Below, piece by piece: positions 23,178 to 31,998 of a stretch of 64,000 bases of DNA (position 1 is the first letter of the stretch; the number at the start of each line of letters is the position of its first letter). This DNA is from G963663615 sp963663615 (GTDB lineage Bacteria > Bacteroidota > Ignavibacteria > Ignavibacteriales > Melioribacteraceae), in the NCBI GenBank assembly GCA_963663615.1, contig OY760517.1:1-64000 (forward strand), in the 5' to 3' direction. A program made the translations under genes and the position numbers. The notes below the pieces were generated by a model. That model was given only the letters and a program-made list of their open reading frames with translations. It did not search any database and was not told where the DNA came from.

Positions 23178-23222
23178 TACCACGGATTTGATTACTATTA
23201 ACTAAAATTTTTAATACAGGAG
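23161..23222 (+). promoter_or_regulatory. Hairpin burying the ribosome-binding site of the lipoprotein gene
   Basis: CTCCTGTATT (23161-23170, the last codons of the membrane-protein gene) is a perfect reverse complement of AATACAGGAG (23213-23222), which contains the GGAG ribosome-binding site 7 bases before the ATG at 23230. An inner stem TAGTTAATA (23171-23179) pairs with TATTAACTA (23196-23204). An 8-base AAATTTTT bulge lies between the two stems on the 3' side. Ribosomes finishing the upstream gene would open the hairpin and allow translation of the lipoprotein. Confidence 0.7.
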
Positions 23223-23229
23223 ATATAAA

Positions 23230-23691
23230 ATGTTTTTAAGAAAATTCTTTATTCTGGTTTCTATTCTTGCTTTAGTTTTGTTTTCAGCTGGTTGTGATGA
23301 TGAAGATAACCCGGTTGAAAATCATGAACATCATTTTGACGCAGAAGGTATCTTTTTTGAATCATCAGGTATTGTATTAGCTGAAATATTCCAAGGTTCA
23401 ACCACTGACACCCTATATGCCGAAGCTGGTGAACTATCTTCACATATTGAAGTAATGTTTTACGATAAAGATAAAAATGAACTTGAACCACCAACAGATG
23501 AAGATAAATCATTCTCATGGGAAATTGCAGATACCAATATTGTAACTTTATGGCAACATGAAGGTGAAGAAGGTAGCTTTGAATTCCACCTTAACGGTAA
23601 AACTGCCGGTACTACAACTGCCGAATTTTTTATCCTTCACGGTTCTCATTCCGATTTTAGATCAGGTGAAATTACAATTAAGGTTCAGTAA
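23230..23691 (+). CDS. Histidine-motif lipoprotein of the zinc island (153 aa)
   Basis: The signal peptide ends with the lipobox SAGC (Cys22), so the protein is lipid-anchored. Shortly after it comes an acidic, His-containing patch (VENHEHHFDAEG), a likely metal site, and a second HGSH near the C-terminus. The remaining part is predicted beta and could be an Ig-like sandwich. It lies between the membrane protein and the ZnuD-like receptor, and its stop overlaps the receptor start by one base (TAATG). A surface role in capturing zinc for the receptor is likely but inferred. Confidence 0.6.
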   Translation: MFLRKFFILVSILALVLFSAGCDDEDNPVENHEHHFDAEGIFFESSGIVLAEIFQGSTTDTLYAEAGELSSHIEVMFYDKDKNELEPPTDEDKSFSWEIADTNIVTLWQHEGEEGSFEFHLNGKTAGTTTAEFFILHGSHSDFRSGEITIKVQ

Positions 23692-25946
23692 TGTTTTTAA
23701 GGTATATATTAAAGAGCAGCATTATTGCTGCTCTTTTAATTGCTTTCCAGGTTTCTGCACAGGATCAAACCTGCCGTCTTAATGGAATTGTTCTCGATGC
23801 TGAGTCCAATAACCCAATACCCGATGTTGAGATAAAGATTGAAGAAGTTAATCTCTACACCACTACCAACAAAAACGGGGAGTTCTTTTTCGAGCGGATT
23901 AAATCCGGAGTATATACTATTGAACTTAGTCATGTTAGCTACAAGGAAAGCGTAATTGAAGTTAAGCCTCTGGAAAAGGGTAAAAAGTATTTTGCCTTAT
24001 ATCTCGAACCCCGAAATATTGAGCTTGGTACAGTTGTGGTCACAGACCACCATACGCACTCAAAACTTGAAGAGTTTAGCGAACTTACCGGTACACTAAA
24101 GGGTAAGGAGCTTGAAAAGGATTTGAGCATTACTCTTGCATCTACCCTTAAGCATGAAACAGGTCTTGCAGTACGCTCGATGGGTCCAGCACCTTCACGT
24201 CCGGTAATACGCGGGTTGGGTGGAGACAGAGTTGTAATTAGCGAAGACAATAACAAAACTACCGATCTTTCCAGTACCTCACCCGACCACGCTGTAACAG
24301 TTGAGCCGTTTTCAGTTAATAAAATTGAAGTTATTCGCGGACCAAAAGTATTAACCCGCACCTCAACAACAATTGGCGGAATTGTAAATATTGTTCGCCA
24401 TGAAATACCTGTAAGAACACACAAGAAAACTTATGTTACTTTGGGTGCTTATGGCGAATCGGTAAACAGTGGCAAATTGGGCTCTGTAACAGCCGAAGTA
24501 CCACTTAATCCGGTTTTCTTCCGCTTTGATTACAGTTTAAGGGATGCCGGTAATCTTGAGACTCCAAATTTTACCCTTGGTAATACAGCAACCACAAACC
24601 ATAGTGGCAGTTTTGGTGGTAGCTATATTTTCGAAAGAGGGTATGTTGGTGCCTCGGTAAGAGAGTTTAAGCTTGAGTATGGTGTTCCGGGTGGCTTTAT
24701 TGGAGGTCATGCTGAGGGTGCAGATATTGAGCTATTTAAACGTCAGATAAATATTAAATCCAAATACGATTTTAATTCGGCGGGTAGCAGTTTTCTTGAA
24801 GCTCAAATATCAAGAACTTACTACAGACATAAGGAGTTTGAAAAAGCTCTGAATAAAATTGGTACTGAGTTTAAAATTGAAAACTATCAGGGTACTTTAG
24901 ATTTTAATTATAGTGATCTTTTGCTCTTTAATAAGGGTGTTGCAGGAGTATCGTTCGAAACTCGTGATTTTGAAATTGGCGGAAGGGTTCTTACACCTCC
25001 TTCAAAATCTTACAATATAAGTGGGTACCTTTTTGAAGCAAAATATGGTGATGATTACAGTGTTGAACTTGGTGCCCGTTACTCCTATGATGTTATTGAC
25101 CCGCTAAGGAAAGACCCCAATTCCAAAATTGGTAACGTTAGAAAGAGAACCTTTTCCAATTATTCTATATCGGCTTCAGGTATTTATGAAGTTTCTGGTA
25201 TTGTGCATGTTGGACTCAATTTAAGTAGGTCATCTCGTGTGCCAACTATTGAGGAGTTGTTTTCGGGCGGACCGCATTTAGCTGCCTTCTCATACGAAAC
25301 AGGTAATCCTGATCTTGATGCCGAAAGCGGTTTTGGTAGTGAAGTATTTATTTATCACAGGTTTGAGGATTTCTTTTTTAACTTTAACTTTTTCCGTAAT
25401 CAGTTAAGCAGTTATATTATTCCGCGAAATACAGGTACAATGAATTACACATTGTTGTTGCCTGTGTATGCTACCGAAGGTGTTAATGCATTGTTGTACG
25501 GATTTGAATATGAATTTACCTACAATTTAACCAAATCTCTTACTGTTGAAACATCAGGTTCATATACAGTTGGTGAATTTGTCGATACTGGTAATCCTTT
25601 ACCGCAAATTCCGCCATACAAGGGATTGCTGTCAGTTAAATACAGTACAAAAAACTTAAGCTTGTTTGCAAATTCCGAGTTTGCCTCTGCACAAAACAGT
25701 GTCGATATACCAGAGGATGATGGTAATGATCAAAATCCCGGTGAGTTGCCAACTGCAGGATATGTTGTATTTAATGCAGGTGTACAATACTCATTCGAAT
25801 ACTGGCAAACGTTGCATAATTTTTCGTTAAGTGTTGATAATTTATCGAATGTGGAATACAGGAATCATCTTTCAAGAATAAAGCAGATTGCTCCTGAGGC
25901 TGGAAGAAATTTTAGACTGACCTATAAAATATTTTTTAGCTTTTAG
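23691..25946 (+). CDS. TonB-dependent receptor, ZnuD-like
   Basis: This 751-residue outer membrane protein has a signal peptide, an N-terminal carboxypeptidase-like beta-sandwich domain (about 27-110), a plug (about 130-235, with RPVIRGLGGDRVVI and GGIVNIVRHEI) and a 22-strand barrel closing with aromatic ..FRLTYKIFFSF. A histidine cluster DHHTH occurs near residue 118-122. ZnuD receptors import zinc across the outer membrane. The gene is coupled to the lipoprotein by a one-base overlap, so zinc is the most likely substrate. Haem, another ligand for such receptors, cannot be excluded. Confidence 0.8.
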   Translation: MFLRYILKSSIIAALLIAFQVSAQDQTCRLNGIVLDAESNNPIPDVEIKIEEVNLYTTTNKNGEFFFERIKSGVYTIELSHVSYKESVIEVKPLEKGKKYFALYLEPRNIELGTVVVTDHHTHSKLEEFSELTGTLKGKELEKDLSITLASTLKHETGLAVRSMGPAPSRPVIRGLGGDRVVISEDNNKTTDLSSTSPDHAVTVEPFSVNKIEVIRGPKVLTRTSTTIGGIVNIVRHEIPVRTHKKTYVTLGAYGESVNSGKLGSVTAEVPLNPVFFRFDYSLRDAGNLETPNFTLGNTATTNHSGSFGGSYIFERGYVGASVREFKLEYGVPGGFIGGHAEGADIELFKRQINIKSKYDFNSAGSSFLEAQISRTYYRHKEFEKALNKIGTEFKIENYQGTLDFNYSDLLLFNKGVAGVSFETRDFEIGGRVLTPPSKSYNISGYLFEAKYGDDYSVELGARYSYDVIDPLRKDPNSKIGNVRKRTFSNYSISASGIYEVSGIVHVGLNLSRSSRVPTIEELFSGGPHLAAFSYETGNPDLDAESGFGSEVFIYHRFEDFFFNFNFFRNQLSSYIIPRNTGTMNYTLLLPVYATEGVNALLYGFEYEFTYNLTKSLTVETSGSYTVGEFVDTGNPLPQIPPYKGLLSVKYSTKNLSLFANSEFASAQNSVDIPEDDGNDQNPGELPTAGYVVFNAGVQYSFEYWQTLHNFSLSVDNLSNVEYRNHLSRIKQIAPEAGRNFRLTYKIFFSF

Positions 25947-26044
25947 AATTATTTGGTTTGTTACCGGTATTACTTGAATTTAAAGTATTCATTTATATAT
26001 AATTTTATATATTTATAGGTGGTGAAAAAATTGTGAAGTGAAGA

Positions 26045-26923
26045 GTGCAAAATTCAGGTAAAATACCTTCTGATGTTTCATTTGATATTCTACTCAGACC
26101 GGATAACCCTATCGTAGTGGCTGTTTTGCTGTTTGGTGTTCTTTTGTTGCTTACCTATATATTCTTCAAGTTTATTGTTTATCCTATGCAGCGAAAGCAT
26201 CTTCAAACCGAGCAAGACCTTAAGAACCAGATTAAAATACGGTTGATGCAGCAGGCAATGAAGGAACAGAAAATTAGATCTGCTCTGTTTCATGAAACTG
26301 TTGAAAATGAGAGAAAACGTATTGCGAAAGAACTTCATGATGGTATAGGTACAATTCTTTCATCTGTAAAACTACAAATAGAAGCTTTCAAGTATAAAAA
26401 TAAAATTAACGATTCGGGAATAGAGAAATCTATTACCAAGCTTATTAGTGCCGGTGATGAGCTAAGGAATGTTATCCATGAATTGCGTCCTCTTGAAATT
26501 GAACGTAACGGAATAAAGCAGGCAGTGATGAATCTTGTTGAAGATTTTTCAAAAACTGCCAAGTTCTCAATTAAACCATTGAGGATTGAGTTCCCCGAAA
26601 AAATGAAGGATTATATCCAAATTTCAGTTTACAGGATATTGCAGGAGCTGTTCCAAAATGCTGTTAAACATTCCGAGGCAAACTTGCTTACAGTGGATAT
26701 ATATACAGAAGGTTCGAAGTTTATAATTAGTTATGAAGATGATGGCAAGGGCTTTACAGAAGAAAGTCTTGAAAAATCAAAAACCAAATCGGGTTACGGA
26801 CTTAATAATATTATTGAGCGTGTATCGCATAATGGTGGTAACTGCGATATTGATTCGAATGAGGGAAGTGGAACCAAAATACATATACAAATACCATCCG
26901 CAAATATTCTTGAAAACAGGTAG
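26045..26923 (+). CDS. Membrane-anchored histidine kinase with no sensor domain (HisKA_3/NarX type)
   Basis: One membrane segment (about 23-45) is followed by a coiled coil, then the HisKA_3 dimerisation domain with H98 in KELHDGIG, and an HATPase domain with NAVKHSEAN (N-box) and GYGLNNIIER (G2-like box). The start is GTG. No receiver or response regulator lies next to it. It ends 8 bp before the first of three tandem barrel genes and may be co-transcribed with it. It probably passes a signal to a LuxR-type regulator encoded elsewhere. With nothing outside the membrane, the input could come from the barrels or another partner. Confidence 0.75.
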   Translation: MQNSGKIPSDVSFDILLRPDNPIVVAVLLFGVLLLLTYIFFKFIVYPMQRKHLQTEQDLKNQIKIRLMQQAMKEQKIRSALFHETVENERKRIAKELHDGIGTILSSVKLQIEAFKYKNKINDSGIEKSITKLISAGDELRNVIHELRPLEIERNGIKQAVMNLVEDFSKTAKFSIKPLRIEFPEKMKDYIQISVYRILQELFQNAVKHSEANLLTVDIYTEGSKFIISYEDDGKGFTEESLEKSKTKSGYGLNNIIERVSHNGGNCDIDSNEGSGTKIHIQIPSANILENR

Positions 26924-26931
26924 GGAAACTA

Positions 26932-28158
26932 ATGAAATCAATAATGCTATTTCTAATATTATCGGTGTCAATTATATTTTCGCAAGAAACAATCATACGT
27001 GAATTTCCCGGTGCACTGTTATACTATCCTGAATTATTACCTGGTTCGGCAAGGAATAATGCAGTTGGTGGTGCCTCGGTAGCAAACCAGTATCCTGATG
27101 CACTTTCGGCTAATGCAAATCCTGCTCTTGCATCCCTGTACAGTAGTCGCAAAAATATTTTATTTGGCTTTTACCCCGGAAGTGTACAATGGCTTGGTAG
27201 TGAAAACCTTGAATTAAACAATACATCCATAATTGCCGGATATTATTTCCGCAATTTATATAAGGAACTTGGGGTCTCGGTTGCCGCAGGTTATACTTCC
27301 AAATCATTCAAATACACAAACAGCAATCAGAAAGAGGAGTCGGATGGTTTTCTTCTTTCTGCCGCAATAAACTATTATGTTACTTTATCGGCAGGAATAA
27401 CGTTTAAAAGTATGAACTCCGATATTCTGCCAGCTTATCCGGAAGACAAAAATATTCTGGTAGAAAATAACGTAGCAGACTGGGGTTTACTTTTATATGT
27501 ACCGGTTACCAAGCTTGCTTATAATGAGTCGTTACTAAGTATATCGGGTTACAATTTGCGTCCGCATTTAAATGTTTCTCTGGGTTATACCCGCAAAAAT
27601 ACAGGTAGTAAAACAAGCATCGAAAATGCCATGTATAACTACGCATATATGCCTGCAACTTCAACTCTTGGATACCAGGTAAATTTTGGATTTACATCTC
27701 ATTCAAGAACTGCAAATTTTCAAATGTTAAACATTTCTTTCAGTCTTGATGCTGATGAACAAATGTATTTGGATGGTTTTACCGATGAATATAATCTTGA
27801 GCATTATAGTGACGATGCCAAAGTCAAATTAAATGTTTGGGATAATCTAGTTATGATGCATTCTTCCGATAGAGTTATTATAAGAAGAGGGTGGCGATTG
27901 TCGTTTATGGAAACATTCAGTTATGCCAGAGGTGTTTTCGATGGAGCAAATAACAGGAACAGAGGTACCAGCGGATTCGGATTTTCATCAAAGGGTATTT
28001 TTAAGCTGTTACAAAGAGAATTTGGCAGGAATAAAATCATGAACTATGTATTTAACAGCTTACAGTTTGATTATTACATATCAGATTTCTTTAAGGATGA
28101 AGATGTTGAAACAAGATTTTATGGACTAAATTTTACATTTAATTATATTATTCATTAA
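26932..28158 (+). CDS. Outer-membrane barrel, tandem paralogue 1 (408 aa)
   Basis: A signal peptide (ending IIFSQ) is followed by a PorV/PorQ-like start: residues around 35-65 read ARNNAVGGASVANQYPDALS and NANPAL. The C-terminal strands end in aromatic FTFNYIIH. PorV-type proteins belong to type IX secretion or surface-anchoring systems, and related barrels have other transport roles. This copy is first in a run of three and follows the histidine kinase by 8 bp. Length and motif spacing are the same in all three. I cannot say what it transports. Confidence 0.65.
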   Translation: MKSIMLFLILSVSIIFSQETIIREFPGALLYYPELLPGSARNNAVGGASVANQYPDALSANANPALASLYSSRKNILFGFYPGSVQWLGSENLELNNTSIIAGYYFRNLYKELGVSVAAGYTSKSFKYTNSNQKEESDGFLLSAAINYYVTLSAGITFKSMNSDILPAYPEDKNILVENNVADWGLLLYVPVTKLAYNESLLSISGYNLRPHLNVSLGYTRKNTGSKTSIENAMYNYAYMPATSTLGYQVNFGFTSHSRTANFQMLNISFSLDADEQMYLDGFTDEYNLEHYSDDAKVKLNVWDNLVMMHSSDRVIIRRGWRLSFMETFSYARGVFDGANNRNRGTSGFGFSSKGIFKLLQREFGRNKIMNYVFNSLQFDYYISDFFKDEDVETRFYGLNFTFNYIIH

Positions 28159-28193
28159 TATTATATTTGTTTTTATTTAATGAGGGTTAAAAT

Positions 28194-29423
28194 ATGAGGC
28201 AAATATTTGTGTTCGTCCTTTTTCTGTCATCTATACTATTTGCACAATATTCACACAATTCAAATCTTGATCAGCTACCTCTATCCGCCCGGAGCTTTGC
28301 TGTTGGTGGTGCGTCTGTTGCGAGTCAGGAAGTAGATGCACAGGCTATTTATAGTAATCCGGCACTACTTGGCTTTTATTCCAATTATACAAATCTTTCT
28401 TATGGATTTTATCCCGGTTCGGATAACTGGATAAATTTCCCTGAATCCGAATTTAAGAGTAATGCATTTTTTGCCGGTTACAGATTTAATAATATTATCA
28501 ATAAACTTTCTGTGGCTATTGGCGGTGGTTATTCCAGTAAAGAATATAAAAGTGTATATACTGATGCCCAAAAAGCTGAAGGGGTGCAATGGGGTGTTTC
28601 ATTAGATTATTATGTTACGCTTTCATTTGGTATGAATATCAAGTATTTGAGAGATGAAAATAGCTTTAGTTATGGTGCTTATACAGATGAACCGGAATGC
28701 ACCAATAATGCTACCGACTGGGGTGTACATTTGTTTGTACCTGTAAGAAAACTTGTATTTGGTGATGATGCAGGATTTAAAATGTTTGACTATACATTTA
28801 AATCAAATTACGATTTTTCATTTGGGTACTCACGCAGAAATATTGAAGACAAGGATGATTATGTTGAACATGTTGGGCAGCATTATTTTATTCCGGCACT
28901 AACAACAGCAGGTTATGAGCTGGATTATGGTATATCAATAATGCTTGGGGAAACATATCACAAATTGTTTAATGTTTCATTTACTGCTGATGCTGAAGAT
29001 AATCTTACAAGTGATTATGTAAATGTATTTGAGTACGTAATACATAGTGTAGAGGGTGATGAATTACCTAACACCAGCATCAACCTTTTCGATAACCTTG
29101 TTAATCTTCATTCCACAAACCGCGTACTTGTACGCAAAGGCTGGCGGTTCTCATTTTTCGATACTTTCTCTTATGGTTTGGGGCATTTTATTGGTCGCAA
29201 TTATGGTGATTATGCAAAAACCAGTGGTTATTCTGTATCAACCAGGGGTATTTTTAATTATTTGGCATACAGATTTGATGACGTACATTATTTAGCAGAT
29301 ATATTAAGAGGCATTCAAATAGATTATTATAATTCAACAGTATTCGAAGATTATGAATATTTGGAAAACACAATGGAAAGCTTAAATATATCTGTTAAGC
29401 TGCCATTTATTTTTTGTGACTAA
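28194..29423 (+). CDS. Outer-membrane barrel, tandem paralogue 2 (409 aa)
   Basis: It shares the same plan as the neighbour upstream: signal peptide (ILFAQ), SFAVGGASVASQEVDAQ, NPALLGFYSNY and YYVTLSFGMN. A strongly shared core LVRKGWRFSFFDTFSYGLG occurs near the C-terminus of all three. The start follows GAGGGTT. The copies differ in the middle loops, so they may accept different ligands or partners. The gap to the preceding gene is 35 bp, so all three are likely one transcript. Confidence 0.65.
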   Translation: MRQIFVFVLFLSSILFAQYSHNSNLDQLPLSARSFAVGGASVASQEVDAQAIYSNPALLGFYSNYTNLSYGFYPGSDNWINFPESEFKSNAFFAGYRFNNIINKLSVAIGGGYSSKEYKSVYTDAQKAEGVQWGVSLDYYVTLSFGMNIKYLRDENSFSYGAYTDEPECTNNATDWGVHLFVPVRKLVFGDDAGFKMFDYTFKSNYDFSFGYSRRNIEDKDDYVEHVGQHYFIPALTTAGYELDYGISIMLGETYHKLFNVSFTADAEDNLTSDYVNVFEYVIHSVEGDELPNTSINLFDNLVNLHSTNRVLVRKGWRFSFFDTFSYGLGHFIGRNYGDYAKTSGYSVSTRGIFNYLAYRFDDVHYLADILRGIQIDYYNSTVFEDYEYLENTMESLNISVKLPFIFCD

Positions 29424-29457
29424 TACTAAAATATCAAAAATCATAAAGAGGTGAAAA

Positions 29458-30666
29458 ATGAGAATCCTGTTGTTTCTATTCATAGCTACTTCAATATTTG
29501 CACAGTATCATGTTTCGTATCATGCTTCAACAATTCCGGAATCACCTGCAAGTTTTGCAATAGGTGGTGCATCTTCTGCGTCGCAGCATGTGGATGCCAT
29601 GAATATTCTTACTAATCCGGCACTTGTTGGGTTTTATGCTAGTAAAGTAAATATGGCTTATGGTTTTAATCCTGGCAATGAAAACTGGTATAAAGATTTA
29701 GGAATTGAATTACAGACAAATTCAATGTTTACCGGTTACAAGTTCAAAAATTTATACAAAAACCTGTCGTTGTCCCTAGGAGCAGGTTACTCTTTTAAAG
29801 ATTATAATTTTACATACTATCCTTACCGCGAAACCTCCGAAAGCATACTGCTGGGGCTTTCTGCCGAGTATTATGTTAGTCTTTCTTTTGGTGTTAATAT
29901 TAAAAGACTAAAAGAAGACCAATCTTTAGCTACTACAATGAATGTGGATAAAATAGGAAGTAATGATAATGTTATAGACTGGGGTTTGCATCTTTTAGTA
30001 CCAGTTAAGGATTTGGTTTGTGGGAAAGATAGATCTTATCAGGTTGGTGATTTTAGTCTTAAACCCAATTTTGACTTTTCATTTGGATATTCTAAAAGAA
30101 ATATTTCTAATATGAAGGAATATAATTCGTATTCAGTTTTTTATTTTCCTGATGCTACTACAACAATGGGTTATGAAGTTGATTTGGGATTTACGGCAAT
30201 GTATAAAGAGTTAAGTATAAAAGTATTAAACATTGCTTTTGCTGCAGATGCGGTTGATAATATGACTTATGATATTTATGGTGTGAGATATAATGGATTA
30301 ACAAAATATCACGAAAATTATCCATTGCCAAACACTGCATTAAAGCTTTTCGATAATGTGTTTGGAATGGAATCTTCAAACAGGATTACAATAAGAAAAG
30401 GGTGGAAGTTCTCGCTTCTTGAAACATTCTCTTATGGTCTTGGTAATTTTGTAGGTGGTAGTTATTATGATAGCGAAACAAGTGGTTACAGTTTATCAAC
30501 AAGCGGGCTTTTGAAATTCATAAACTACAAATTTAATAACAATAAATATGTTGGTTATGTATTAAATGGTTTGCAGATTGATTATAATTACGCAGAAGTC
30601 TTTAAGGGGCAGGAATATGAAGTAGAGATGGATAGTTATAACATTTCAATAAAATTGCCATTCTAA
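29458..30666 (+). CDS. Outer-membrane barrel, tandem paralogue 3 (402 aa)
   Basis: The third copy begins with a signal peptide (ATSIFAQ) and continues with SFAIGGASSASQHVDAMN and NPALVGFYASK, then the shared TIRKGWKFSLLETFSYGLG core. The C-terminus ends ..YNISIKLPF, an aromatic-terminal final strand that is right for outer-membrane insertion. A GAGGTG ribosome-binding site precedes it. It is followed by the intergenic region with structured elements at 30744-30974. Three tandem copies suggest recent duplication. Confidence 0.65.
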   Translation: MRILLFLFIATSIFAQYHVSYHASTIPESPASFAIGGASSASQHVDAMNILTNPALVGFYASKVNMAYGFNPGNENWYKDLGIELQTNSMFTGYKFKNLYKNLSLSLGAGYSFKDYNFTYYPYRETSESILLGLSAEYYVSLSFGVNIKRLKEDQSLATTMNVDKIGSNDNVIDWGLHLLVPVKDLVCGKDRSYQVGDFSLKPNFDFSFGYSKRNISNMKEYNSYSVFYFPDATTTMGYEVDLGFTAMYKELSIKVLNIAFAADAVDNMTYDIYGVRYNGLTKYHENYPLPNTALKLFDNVFGMESSNRITIRKGWKFSLLETFSYGLGNFVGGSYYDSETSGYSLSTSGLLKFINYKFNNNKYVGYVLNGLQIDYNYAEVFKGQEYEVEMDSYNISIKLPF

Positions 30667-30719
30667 GGATTGTACAGCGTCCATTATTGGGTGGAAGCTG
30701 TTTAATTTCCCGATAATAT

Positions 30720-30930
30720 AAGAGTAAAAGTTTAACCACTAACAAGGTAAAAACATGTTTTGGCTACGGCAATTTCTACTAAATTGGAACCACTCCGTGG
30801 TAGGTACAATGCAATTGTTAAGCTTTTCAGAAGAGTAAAACCCAACACAACCGCAATAGCGGTTGAAGCTTGGTAGCACCAAAGGAAAGCAAGGAAAACA
30901 ACAACCACGTAGTAGTTGAACTTTACTCCT
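30720..30930 (+). other. Possible structured RNA or repeat element
   Basis: A closing stem GAGTAAA (30833-30839) / TTTACTC (30922-30928) encloses two hairpins: CAACCGC-AATA-GCGGTTG (30848-30865) and TTGGT-AGC-ACCAA (30870-30882). Upstream lie a CCAC-TCC-GTGG hairpin and a second copy of AAGAGTAAAA (30720-30729). A tiny frame of 27 codons (30755-30838) with an AAGG ribosome-binding site is present but has no recognised product. No known RNA family can be named. The element lies between convergent genes and before the terminator of the minus-strand gene. Confidence 0.35.
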
Positions 30931-30942
30931 GCTATTTAAAAA

Positions 30943-30974
30943 TAAAAAAGCGTCCGTTAAAAAACAGGACGCTT
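30943..30974 (-). terminator. Rho-independent terminator of the minus-strand gene at 30999
   Basis: On the minus strand, AAGCGTCC (30974-30967) pairs with GGACGCTT (30955-30948) and is followed by TTTTTTATT. It lies 24 bp beyond the stop of the outer-membrane protein gene. Confidence 0.85.
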
Positions 30975-30998
30975 CCCAACTAAACAAATGTATCCAAA

Positions 30999-31904
30999 TT
31001 AAAATCTAATATTAAATCCAATCTTTGCTGTTTCAAAAGTAAATGGTGTTTCTGTTGAAAATGGCCAATTCATATTCTCTTTCTTGAGCGAATAAAATGC
31101 AAACGAATAAGCATTTTTAAGCAAGAAATTTACCACCGGTCCGGCAGCAGGAGAAGAATCTATAACTTCATCAACAAAGTAGTCAATCATCTGATGACCA
31201 GCCATTTCAATTACAGCACTACCCATATGTAGCCATACCATATATCTCGGGAAAACAACCGAGCCTTCGTAACTGGCGTTAATAGAAAATGTACCAGCAA
31301 ACTGAAGCTTTAGCCCTGCAGCAGATGTAGTACCAAATCTGAAACCATCATGGTATCTTTCAAGAATTTTATAATTCTCATTGGCAATATCATCGTACTG
31401 TGCAAGAACACCAAGACTATCATAATCGGAAGCCTTTATTCTGGTCATCATCATACTGTTTTCGTGGTAAGGCAAAATAGCAAACATATCACCGAATCTG
31501 TAACCATAGCCATCGCGGTTACCAATACCAAATCTCCAGATACCTACCTCGTTTTTTAAGGCATCTTCTTCCGAGGCAAGCTCTTTTGAAAAATTGGAAA
31601 CTACAAAATAGTTATCATCAAATTCAAGCAGGTAGTTTTCGAAATAAGTATCGTGACTACTATAGCCAAGTTTAAGTTCACCAAAACCAAGCTGCAGAAA
31701 ATCACCACTAAATTTTTTATGTTTTACATCCGAAAAGCCATAATTTACCTCCATAAACGGATGTCTGTCTGTGCTCCAGTCATCAAAATCGTAATCATCC
31801 CAGTCAGCATAAACAAACTTGAACTTACCATCAAGATTTTGGGCAAAGTTAATAGAAGAAAACATCAATACAATAAGCAGAGGAAACAAATATTTTCTGG
31901 ACAT
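30999..31904 (-). CDS. Secreted or outer-membrane protein of unknown function (301 aa)
   Basis: A signal peptide (hydrophobic core FPLLIVLMFSSINFAQ) is followed by an Asp/Tyr/Trp-rich start and many alternating hydrophobic strands. The chain ends in FETAKIGFNIRF with a terminal Phe. Together these suggest an outer-membrane barrel or a beta-rich periplasmic protein. Family not recognised. It stands alone with its own terminator and is upstream of no operon partner; the receiver-domain gene is 94 bp further and on the same strand. Confidence 0.6.
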   Translation of the reverse strand: MSRKYLFPLLIVLMFSSINFAQNLDGKFKFVYADWDDYDFDDWSTDRHPFMEVNYGFSDVKHKKFSGDFLQLGFGELKLGYSSHDTYFENYLLEFDDNYFVVSNFSKELASEEDALKNEVGIWRFGIGNRDGYGYRFGDMFAILPYHENSMMMTRIKASDYDSLGVLAQYDDIANENYKILERYHDGFRFGTTSAAGLKLQFAGTFSINASYEGSVVFPRYMVWLHMGSAVIEMAGHQMIDYFVDEVIDSSPAAGPVVNFLLKNAYSFAFYSLKKENMNWPFSTETPFTFETAKIGFNIRF

Positions 31905-31998
31905 AATTAACCCCGAATTTTACTTAAGTTGTTTTACTTATGAGCTTAGACGCATCAAAGTAAAATTAGTTTGGAGGGAGGCAAACCCGCTCTTTGGT

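Noticed and set aside
30739..30987. 82-residue minus-strand frame
   Set aside because: It crosses the terminator of the minus-strand gene and has a Cys/Phe-rich composition unlike a real protein.
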